Assembly: GCA_021784715.1 (NCBI GenBank)
Contig: JAJYHP010000101.1
Location: 1 to 10,308 of the forward strand
DNA length: 10,308 bases
From: a bacterium
GTDB lineage: Bacteria; Eremiobacterota; Eremiobacteria; Baltobacterales; Baltobacteraceae
Direction of reading: 5' to 3'
Under the pieces are notes generated by a model, which was not told where the DNA came from, made no database searches, and saw only the letters and a program-made list of their open reading frames with translations. Position numbers and translations under genes: made by a program. Below are positions 1 through 5,798 of the stretch, in pieces. The stretch's first letter is position 1. Every line of letters starts with the position of its first letter.

Positions 1-563
1 GGCCGTATCTCGGCATCGTGAAAAGTGGCAAAGTTATTTACACGCTGCTCTCGCCGGACGGGAAAACGCACACCATCGGCGAGCGGCTCACGCACGACAC
101 CCTCAACGAAAGCGGCACCTTCGACGGTGGGGGCGCCACCACGCGCGCCGAAGCGCTCACCGACGCGACGATCGTCACGATACCGAGCGAAGCGGTCATT
201 CATGCCTGCCGTAACGATGCCGAGCTCGCGCTCGGTTTTCTCATCGGTTCTTCGCAGGCGCGCCGGCGCTCGATCGATACGATCGCCGATCTCGCTTTCG
301 CACACGTTTTGCAGCGAGTGTCGAAATTTCTGCTCGGTTACGCTCGGACCTCGGTCGGCATGACGCGCGGATTACCGGGCGTCGAGAATCTTTCGCAAGC
401 GCAGATCGCTGCGGCCGCCGGCACGGTTCGCGACATGGCGGCGCGCGCGCTGCTCCGACTAAAAAACGCGCACGCGGTCGAGTTGGACCGCGGGCGCGTC
501 AAGGCGATCGACCGAGCGCGCCTGGAAGCGTTCGCGCAGAACGTCCAGGCACCGCCCGTCTAA
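1..563 (+). CDS. Crp/Fnr-family transcriptional regulator, 5' end outside window
   Basis: This is the C-terminal part of a cytosolic DNA-binding regulator of the Crp/Fnr family. The reading frame is open to the window edge (first full codon at base 3) and begins in the middle of the cyclic-nucleotide-binding-type beta barrel (PYLGIVKSGKVIYTLLSPDGK). The GTG at 18 is therefore probably an internal codon; about 35-45 residues should be missing, since family members are usually 210-230 aa. A long dimerisation helix follows (around AHVLQRVSKFLLGYA), then a winged helix-turn-helix near bases 390-500 (LSQAQIAAAAGTVRDMAARA), which fits the family's LA..lGtsretvsR pattern. Where cAMP-binding Crp has an Arg-Ser pair contacting the phosphate, this protein appears to read GGGATTRAEAL, so cAMP binding is doubtful; this alignment was made by eye. 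The gene ends with TAA at 561-563 and is convergent with the next gene, 13 bases away. Its target genes and ligand cannot be told from here. Confidence 0.88.
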   Translation, partial: PYLGIVKSGKVIYTLLSPDGKTHTIGERLTHDTLNESGTFDGGGATTRAEALTDATIVTIPSEAVIHACRNDAELALGFLIGSSQARRRSIDTIADLAFAHVLQRVSKFLLGYARTSVGMTRGLPGVENLSQAQIAAAAGTVRDMAARALLRLKNAHAVELDRGRVKAIDRARLEAFAQNVQAPPV

Positions 564-567
564 CACT

Positions 568-587
568 CGCTCTCGTTTACGAGAGCG
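568..587. terminator. Hairpin between convergent genes, possible bidirectional terminator
   Basis: A perfect 8-bp inverted repeat, CGCTCTCG and CGAGAGCG, encloses the four-base loop TTTA. It starts 5 bases after the plus-strand stop codon. The minus-strand gene's own TAA stop (577-579) sits inside the loop. Neither side is followed by a run of T, so it is not a textbook intrinsic terminator. Its place between two converging genes makes a role in ending transcription, or protecting 3' ends, the simplest reading. Confidence 0.4.
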
Positions 588-1143
588 CTTCCACCGCTTC
601 GGCTTCCTCCGGCGCCTGCGCATCGAATGCCAGGCGCTTGTTTTTGGCGGCGGCATCGGCGAGCGGATCGTTCGTCGCCGCGACGGCGGCGGTCGGTTGC
701 GGAACGCGGCCCGCGAGCGCGTCGCGCCCTTTGCGCACCGAAGCGAGCGCCCCGCCGAGACGCCCTTCGAGTTCGGCGAGCATCTGCTCCGCGTAGTGAT
801 CGGCGCCCTCGCGCACCTTCTTGGCGCGCTCTTGCGCGTCGCGAAGCACCGCCTCGGCGGTCGCGCGCGCGCGGCGAACGATCTCGTGCTCGTCGAGCAA
901 TTCTTCATGTTTCGCCGAGGCCTCGGCGAGAAGGGCCTCCGCCCGCTCCTGGGCGTTGCGCACCAAGAGATCGCCGTCGCGCGCGATAACCTTCGCGCGA
1001 CCGATCTCGTTGGGAAGCGAATCGCGAATCTTATCGACGAATTCCTCGATACGCTCGGCCGAAAGAATGCGATATCCGGCCGGCAACCACATCCCTTCGT
1101 GAACGTAGGCCTGAAGTTTCTCGAGAACGCGTTCAACCGACAT
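577..1143 (-). CDS. Conserved coiled-coil protein next to coaD (DivIVA / ATPase subunit B/H-like)
   Basis: The product is 188 aa, predicted cytosolic, without a signal peptide or membrane segment. Residues 1-45 form a short conserved head (VLEKLQAYV, then RIEEFVDKIRDSLPNEI). Residues about 46-145 are a long charged helix rich in Ala, Glu, Arg and Lys with heptad-like spacing (AQERAEALLAEASAKHEELL, later REGADHYAEQMLAELEGRL). The tail from about 146 is Pro/Ala-rich and looks disordered. Proteins of this build are often annotated as DivIVA-like, or as V-type ATPase subunit H or F-type subunit b, because of the coiled coil alone; no proton-pump genes lie nearby. As I recall, similar proteins follow coaD in many Firmicutes, so this is probably a real family of unknown role. 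The start is ATG at 1143, two bases after the coaD stop, with a strong ribosome binding site inside the end of coaD, so translation is probably coupled to it. A scaffold role is possible but not shown. Confidence 0.8.
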   Translation of the reverse strand: MSVERVLEKLQAYVHEGMWLPAGYRILSAERIEEFVDKIRDSLPNEIGRAKVIARDGDLLVRNAQERAEALLAEASAKHEELLDEHEIVRRARATAEAVLRDAQERAKKVREGADHYAEQMLAELEGRLGGALASVRKGRDALAGRVPQPTAAVAATNDPLADAAAKNKRLAFDAQAPEEAEAVEALS

Positions 1144-1145
1144 TA

Positions 1146-1646
1146 TTACCCTCCGTTTCGATGCGAACGTTCGCTGCGTTTGGTCGACATCATTCGTAGC
1201 ACGGGATCGGGGACCAACCCGCTTACATCCCCGCCGAGAAAAAACACTTCCTTGACGATACTCGAACTGACGAACGAAAAGCGCTGATCCGACATGAGAA
1301 AGAGCGTATCGACGTCGGATAGCGTTCGATTCATGAGTGCGGTCGCCATCTCGCTCTCGAAATCGGAAACGACGCGCAACCCCTTGACGATGACGTCGAC
1401 CTTCTCGGCGCGCACGAAGTCGGCGAGTAGTCCGCGAAAGTGACAGACGCGCACGTTCCCGAGGTGCGCGACCGACTCGCGCAACATCCGTTCGCGCTCG
1501 TCGAGGGTGAACATCGGGTGGCGCTTCTGAGGATTGACGACGACGGCGACCAGGAGTTCGGCGAACGCATGCGAGGCGCGTTCGATGACGTCGAGATGTC
1601 CGTTCGTCGGCGGATCGAAGGAGCCCGGATAGATCGCACGGGTCAC
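1146..1646 (-). CDS. coaD: Phosphopantetheine adenylyltransferase
   Basis: CoaD transfers AMP from ATP to 4'-phosphopantetheine, giving dephospho-CoA, the penultimate step of CoA synthesis in the cytosol. The protein is 166 aa, the usual length. It carries the nucleotidyltransferase signature YPGSFDPPTNGH at residues 6-17 (the TxGH motif is T14, G16, H17), the KGLR motif at 88-91, and the C-terminal FSFVSSSIVKEV segment at 123-134, which matches the ATP-binding ISS.lVKE motif of the family. The start is GTG at 1646, directly before the beta strand that leads into the signature; an AGGA about 10 bases upstream can serve as a ribosome binding site. The gene follows rsmD by 12 bases and the coiled-coil gene follows after 2 bases, so the three are likely cotranscribed. 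Pairing of rsmD with coaD is common in bacteria. The last residues form a basic tail (STKRSERSHRNGG) that looks dispensable. Confidence 0.97.
   Translation of the reverse strand: MTRAIYPGSFDPPTNGHLDVIERASHAFAELLVAVVVNPQKRHPMFTLDERERMLRESVAHLGNVRVCHFRGLLADFVRAEKVDVIVKGLRVVSDFESEMATALMNRTLSDVDTLFLMSDQRFSFVSSSIVKEVFFLGGDVSGLVPDPVLRMMSTKRSERSHRNGG
1149..1154 (-). promoter_or_regulatory. Strong Shine-Dalgarno site (GGAGGG) for the coiled-coil gene
   Basis: GGAGGG lies five bases upstream of the ATG at 1143 and is formed by the last Gly codons of coaD plus its stop. It fixes the downstream start and suggests that ribosomes finishing coaD reinitiate here. It is the clearest Shine-Dalgarno sequence in the window. 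Confidence 0.75.
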
Positions 1647-1658
1647 GCGGCGGCGATC

Positions 1659-2210
1659 CTAGCCGTTGTCGGGTTCGAAAAACGCGAGAGCGACATCGCC
1701 GTAGACTTCTTCTCGCACGCCGCGATACCCCGGTATCGTCGGCAAAATTCGCTTCGCGCTATGTTCGTAAATCACGACGGCGTTGGGCGCGAGCAGTTCG
1801 CGCTCGGCCATCAGGCGGAACGCCTGCAGCGGCACGGGGTCGGCGTAGGGCGGGTCCATATACACGATATCAAAGGGGCCGGCGACGCGATAGAGCGCGC
1901 GTTCGACCGGGGCGGCGAGCACGGCATAGCCGGGTTCGCGCAGGCCGAAGTTTTCGGCGGCGGCCTCGATCGCCAAGGCGGTCTCGCGGTGTCCCTCGAC
2001 GCTCACCACGCGCTCCGCACCTCGCGACGCTGCCTCGAATCCGATCGCCCCGGTCCCGGCGAAGAGATCGAGGAAAGCGGCCCCCGCAATGCGCGGAGCG
2101 AGGATCGAGAAGAGCGACTCTTTGACGCGCCCGGGGGTCGGGCGGACGTTGGGGCCCTTCGGTGATTTCAGTTTGCGGCTATTGAGTGCGCCGCCGGTTA
2201 TTTTGGGCAT
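1659..2210 (-). CDS. rsmD: 16S rRNA (guanine(966)-N(2))-methyltransferase RsmD
   Basis: RsmD uses S-adenosylmethionine to methylate the exocyclic amine of G966 (E. coli numbering) in 16S rRNA during 30S assembly. The protein is 183 aa, a normal size. The N-terminus has the RNA-contacting segment ITGGALNSRKL and RPTPGRVKESLFSIL (23-37), typical of the family. The SAM-binding motif I is DLFAGTGAIGFEAASRG at 48-64, with an acidic residue after the next strand (E72), and the catalytic N-methyltransferase motif is DPPY at 119-122. The start is ATG at 2210 with only a weak purine stretch (AAGAGAG) upstream. The HAD gene ends 52 bases before it, and coaD follows after 12 bases. All key residues look intact. 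Confidence 0.95.
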   Translation of the reverse strand: MPKITGGALNSRKLKSPKGPNVRPTPGRVKESLFSILAPRIAGAAFLDLFAGTGAIGFEAASRGAERVVSVEGHRETALAIEAAAENFGLREPGYAVLAAPVERALYRVAGPFDIVYMDPPYADPVPLQAFRLMAERELLAPNAVVIYEHSAKRILPTIPGYRGVREEVYGDVALAFFEPDNG

Positions 2211-2262
2211 CGTGCTCTCTTACGGATTGGGGCGTCGAACGGTTCCATTCCACGAAGCTCTA

Positions 2263-2961
2263 TCATACCGCCGCCACGCTACAGAGCGATAGCAATTCAT
2301 CGAGCGAGAGAATGACCGCGCTGGGTGGGGGAACCTCGGCAGGATAGGGTTTGCTTCCGCCATCGAACCAGATCGCCGAGAGCCCCGCCTCGAGCGCGCC
2401 ACCGATATCGAGGAGTGGATCGTCGCCGACGTAGACGAGCCGCTTCGGGGCGATACCCATGCTCTCTGCGAGTCGCTCGAACGCCGCCGGATCGGGCTTT
2501 CTGAGACCGATCTGCTCGCTGGCGAGAACGGGATGAAAGAATCCGATCTGCGCCGCTTTGCGCTCCTGGAGGGGGCTCGGTCCATTCGAGAGGGCGGCGA
2601 TCTTCAGTCCCGCTCGCTCCAGCGCCGCGAGGCTGCGCCGCGCGCCCGGCATCGGCAGCACGAACTGCGCGGTCAGATCGAGGCAGCGTTGCCGGAACCA
2701 AGGTGACCAGGAGGCCCCGTCGCGGCCGCCGCAGCGCTGCACGAAGCGCTCGAGCATCGCGTCGAGCGCCTCACCCTCGTTTCGATACCGCGAGAGCTCG
2801 TCGTCGGCGACGATACCCGCTCGGTCGAGCGAGAGGCGCATCGGCGCGCCCGCCGCATCGATACGCACGATTAAATCGAGAAGGGCAACGCGCTCGAGGC
2901 GGTTGTCGACCAGCAATGTGTGGTCGAGATCGAACGCCACGCCCTCAAAGCGAAGCTCCAT
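2263..2961 (-). CDS. HAD-superfamily hydrolase (phosphatase-like)
   Basis: This is a 232-aa cytosolic HAD-family hydrolase, probably a phosphatase acting through an aspartyl-phosphate. Motif I is FDLDHTLL (nucleophile D11, acid/base D13), motif II is the Ser in ALSNG (S125), motif III is the Lys in LRKPDP (K155), and motif IV is VGDDPLLD (179-185). A helical cap domain of about 90 residues (20-105) sits between motif I and motif II, as in subfamily I enzymes such as phosphoglycolate phosphatase and haloacid dehalogenase. The substrate cannot be predicted; the Leu-rich cap has no residue I can tie to a known class. The start at ATG 2961 (MELRFEGVAFDLDHT) is chosen because it places motif I at the usual N-terminal position. 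A longer frame open to 3141 would run through a terminator and into the peptidase gene. The gene heads the HAD-rsmD-coaD unit, so a promoter is expected between 2962 and 3034, though none is clear. Confidence 0.88.
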   Translation of the reverse strand: MELRFEGVAFDLDHTLLVDNRLERVALLDLIVRIDAAGAPMRLSLDRAGIVADDELSRYRNEGEALDAMLERFVQRCGGRDGASWSPWFRQRCLDLTAQFVLPMPGARRSLAALERAGLKIAALSNGPSPLQERKAAQIGFFHPVLASEQIGLRKPDPAAFERLAESMGIAPKRLVYVGDDPLLDIGGALEAGLSAIWFDGGSKPYPAEVPPPSAVILSLDELLSLCSVAAV

Positions 2962-2982
2962 GGGGGCCTGGTTCGCCGCGAT

Positions 2983-2996
2983 GAGGTGGGCACCTC
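2983..2996. repeat. Short inverted repeat upstream of the HAD gene
   Basis: GAGGTG and CACCTC are perfect 6-bp arms separated by GG, centred about 28 bases before the ATG at 2961 and between the peptidase terminator and the HAD start. It could be a small operator or an RNA hairpin in the leader. A 6-bp palindrome also arises easily by chance in GC-rich DNA. Confidence 0.25.
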
Positions 2997-3034
2997 GACC
3001 GCGGGATACCGAACCGCCATCGATAGGTATGGAA

Positions 3035-3065
3035 AGGCCCTCGCACCATGGCGGTGCGAGGGCCT
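3035..3065 (-). terminator. Intrinsic-type terminator after the M16 peptidase gene
   Basis: A perfect 13-bp GC-rich inverted repeat (AGGCCCTCGCACC paired with GGTGCGAGGGCCT) encloses a five-base loop. It lies 21 bases beyond the peptidase stop codon at 3087. On the minus strand the second arm ends CCT and is followed by TTCC, giving only a three-base T run, so termination may be helped by Rho. The stem is the strongest inverted repeat I found. It divides the tRNA-to-peptidase run from the HAD-rsmD-coaD unit. Confidence 0.7.
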
Positions 3066-3086
3066 CGGGAGCGAGCCCGCTCGCGC

Positions 3087-5747
3087 CTAGCGCGGGCCGG
3101 GCCCGGTGACAACGCGGACGAAATCCTTCGGGCGCACCCACTTCGCAACGGCGGCCTGCACCTGTGCGGGCGTCGTTGCCAGTTCTTGGCGAGCTTCGAG
3201 GATGTTTTCGTCGAGCGGTAGCCCTTCTTGCGCGTAGCCGAGCAAGAGATCGGCGACGCCACCGTAGGATTGCTGCCGCACCGGGATGAGCCCCAGCAAG
3301 AGCGCCTTGGCGCGCAACAGCCGATGCGCTCCGAGGGGATGCGCTTGGAGTTGCTCGATGTCGGCAACGATCTGTTGCTGGGCCGGAACGATATTCTGCG
3401 GATTCGATCCGTAGCTAATCGTAAAGACCGAGCGATGCTTCTCGATGTTGAACTGCGATCCGACGTAATAGACCCACCCGTGGATCTCGCGCAGATCGTG
3501 ATAGAGCATCGAGCTGTAGAACCCACCGGTCAACACCGTATTCGCCAGTTGTAGCGCGGCGTAATCCGGATTCGCGCGGCCGAAATCCATGCTCTGCGCG
3601 AGCGTCGTCGACGACTGCACGCGCCCGGTCGCCGGGACGACCGCGGCCGCCGGCGGGTTGTTCGGTTGCGGGGCGAGATCGGTCTGCGGTTTCGGGCCGA
3701 CGGCCTTCCACGATCCGAAATAGCGCTCGAGGAGAATCTTCGCGCGCTCCGGAGTGATATCGCCGACGATCGCAATCGTCGTGAGATCGGGGCGATACGC
3801 CGCGTGGTAGTAGTTCTGCAGGTCGGCGAGCGTCAATCCCTTGATCGATGCCGGCGTCGCGTGGCGCTGGGTCGGGTCCCCCGCCGGGTAGAGCAACTTT
3901 TGCAATTGCTCGCGTGCGAGCGTATCGGGCGCATTTTCCGATCCGAGGATCGCGCCGAGCGCTTGCTGGCGGACCACCGGAAAGACCGCCGCGGGAAGCG
4001 CGGGATGCAATTCTTCGTCGGCGAGGAGTTGCACGCCCCGCGCGACGTGGTTGGAGAGCACGTCGAGCGAGAAGCTCGTACCGACGCTAACGCTCGCCGC
4101 GATCTTATCGAGCTGCGCCTGGTAGGCGAGACGATTGTAGGTCGTGCTTCCGTATCCCATCAACGTCGCGAGCACGTCGCCGACCCCGGATTGCCCCTTA
4201 GGCTCCTGAAGGACCGGCGTGTTATCGATCGAGCCGCGCAGGACGACCGTCTTGCTCAGTTTGCTCGGAACGACGATCGCGCGCAGGCCGTTGGCGAGGG
4301 TAAACGTCGTGGGATGAATCGTCTGCGGCGGAACCTTGAGGTGGGCGAGGATATCGTTCGCCCACGCCGGGAGCGCCTCGTGCTTCGTCGGCGGGATCGA
4401 ATTGTTTTCTTTCGCCGGGGCGCCGGTTCCCATCGAGATCTTGCCGGAGTTGCTTGGAACGGCGTAGGCGAGAATCGATGTTTTGTACGCGAGGTAGTGA
4501 CGGAGCACGGCGTTCACCTCGGCGGTGGTGACGTGCTGGTACGCGGCGATCATTTGGTTCGGCGAGCGCAATCCTTGCACCGCGAGCGCCGTCGACCATG
4601 CGAACGCGAGGTTCGCGATGTTGTTGTATTGGAAGGACGCCTGCGCCACTTCGCGGCGGATCGCGGCCCGAACCAATGCGGCGGGAACGCCGTTCTTTTT
4701 ATAGCCTTCGATCACCGCTCTCATTTCGGCGGCGATCGTCTGCGGCTTGGTGCTCGGCGCGACCGCCGCGAAGAGAAATCCACCCGAGAGTTTCGGGTGA
4801 TTGTCGCTTTGAAAACCGGTGAAGAGCGCCTTGCCGTCGGCGGTGAGGCCGTAGAGCGCTCCACGCTGCGAGTTCAGAACGTCGGAGGCGATCACCGATG
4901 CGGCGTACGCTTTGCTATCGTAGCCGGGGAAGCGAAACGCCTGCGCGACGAGCGTGTAGGGTTGGTCGCTCGTCTCGGAGATGACCTGCGCCTTCATCGG
5001 CAACGGCGCCACCTTCGGGCGCGCCGGCAATTTCGCCGCGGGGATCGAGCCGAAGAGTTTTTTCACCATCGCGATCGTCGAATGCGGATCGACGTCTCCG
5101 ACGATGACGAAGATCGCGTTATTCGGGTGATACCAGGTGTTATAGAAATCGATCAGTTGCTTGTGATTGATCTGCGTCGAGAACGTCTTGATGGTTCCCA
5201 GCGTGTTGTTCCCGTAGGGCGTACCGACGTAGACGGCCTTCTGGATCTTCATCAGCATGCGCGAGATCGCGTTGCTGTTATCCTGCGTGACCTCTTGTTC
5301 GATCGCGCCGCGCTCTTGGTTCCATTGGCTTTGCGCCATGAGCAATCCGCGCGCGCGCGATGCTTCGAGACGGAGCGCCACGTCGAGATACTGCGAGGGA
5401 ACGGTGAAAAAATATTGCGTCATTTCGGCCTGAGTGTCGGCGTCGAAATCGCCGCCGGTGAGGCCGATGATCTCGGTGAGCTGATTCGCCGAGATCGTCT
5501 TGCTGCCGCGAAACATCATGTGTTCGGTCGCGTGCGCGAGACCGTCGAGCGGCTCTTCGTTGGAGCCGACTTTGTAATTCATCATCGTCGTGACGACGGG
5601 CGCGAGCGTGTCGCGTACGACCACGACCTGAAGACCGTTAGAAAGCGTGGTGCGGGTGACGTTCGAATCGGCACGCGCTTGCCCGACGAGGGCGAACCCA
5701 AGGGCGAGCGCCGCCGCGAACGCGACGAGCGGGCGAGTGAATCGCAC
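3087..5747 (-). CDS. Secreted M16 family zinc metallopeptidase, two-lobed
   Basis: An 886-aa insulinase/pitrilysin-type peptidase, probably periplasmic or cell-surface. The N-terminus (MRFTR, then the hydrophobic stretch PLVAFAAALALGFALVGQ, then ARA-DS) reads as a Sec signal peptide cut near residue 26. The first half holds the inverted zinc motif HATEH (H72, E75 and H76) and, 76 residues after H76, the distal ligand E152 in ERGAIEQEV, with E145 at the second conserved acidic position. The second half (from about 455, TFTLANGLRAIVV) repeats the M16 fold but has GVGDVLATLM where the zinc motif should be, so it is a non-catalytic lobe, as is common in fused M16 proteins. The substrate is unknown; relatives degrade peptides. 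The start is GTG at 5747 with AAGGAG about 10 bases upstream. It lies 51 bases after recG and is followed by a hairpin terminator. No frameshift or truncation is seen. Confidence 0.93.
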   Translation of the reverse strand: MRFTRPLVAFAAALALGFALVGQARADSNVTRTTLSNGLQVVVVRDTLAPVVTTMMNYKVGSNEEPLDGLAHATEHMMFRGSKTISANQLTEIIGLTGGDFDADTQAEMTQYFFTVPSQYLDVALRLEASRARGLLMAQSQWNQERGAIEQEVTQDNSNAISRMLMKIQKAVYVGTPYGNNTLGTIKTFSTQINHKQLIDFYNTWYHPNNAIFVIVGDVDPHSTIAMVKKLFGSIPAAKLPARPKVAPLPMKAQVISETSDQPYTLVAQAFRFPGYDSKAYAASVIASDVLNSQRGALYGLTADGKALFTGFQSDNHPKLSGGFLFAAVAPSTKPQTIAAEMRAVIEGYKKNGVPAALVRAAIRREVAQASFQYNNIANLAFAWSTALAVQGLRSPNQMIAAYQHVTTAEVNAVLRHYLAYKTSILAYAVPSNSGKISMGTGAPAKENNSIPPTKHEALPAWANDILAHLKVPPQTIHPTTFTLANGLRAIVVPSKLSKTVVLRGSIDNTPVLQEPKGQSGVGDVLATLMGYGSTTYNRLAYQAQLDKIAASVSVGTSFSLDVLSNHVARGVQLLADEELHPALPAAVFPVVRQQALGAILGSENAPDTLAREQLQKLLYPAGDPTQRHATPASIKGLTLADLQNYYHAAYRPDLTTIAIVGDITPERAKILLERYFGSWKAVGPKPQTDLAPQPNNPPAAAVVPATGRVQSSTTLAQSMDFGRANPDYAALQLANTVLTGGFYSSMLYHDLREIHGWVYYVGSQFNIEKHRSVFTISYGSNPQNIVPAQQQIVADIEQLQAHPLGAHRLLRAKALLLGLIPVRQQSYGGVADLLLGYAQEGLPLDENILEARQELATTPAQVQAAVAKWVRPKDFVRVVTGPGPR

Positions 5748-5763
5748 GATAGGAGGACTCCTT
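5748..5763 (-). promoter_or_regulatory. Ribosome binding site of the M16 gene, with self-complementary sequence
   Basis: The leader reads AAGGAGTCCTCCTATC before the GTG start. AAGGAG is a good Shine-Dalgarno core, ten bases from the start, which is slightly long. AGGA is complementary to the TCCT just downstream, so the site could fold on itself with a four-base loop. The hairpin is very short and may not matter. Confidence 0.45.
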
Positions 5764-5798
5764 CAGTTACAGAGGGCGATGTAGTCTTTACTGCTGCC

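Noticed and set aside
697..1287. A 196-codon plus-strand frame opposite the coiled-coil gene and the coaD end
   Set aside because: It is antisense to two supported genes, has no motif, and ignores the clear coupling of the minus-strand pair.
1440..2165. A 241-codon plus-strand frame across coaD and rsmD
   Set aside because: It crosses two well-supported minus-strand genes and shows no recognisable fold or ribosome binding site, so it is a shadow frame.
2211..2262. A promoter or small RNA in the HAD-rsmD gap
   Set aside because: I could not find convincing -35 and -10 boxes or a stable hairpin in these 52 bases.
2962..3141. An N-terminal extension of the HAD hydrolase to 292 residues
   Set aside because: The extra 60 residues would be read through the 13-bp terminator hairpin and into the end of the M16 gene. 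Motif I fits the ATG at 2961.
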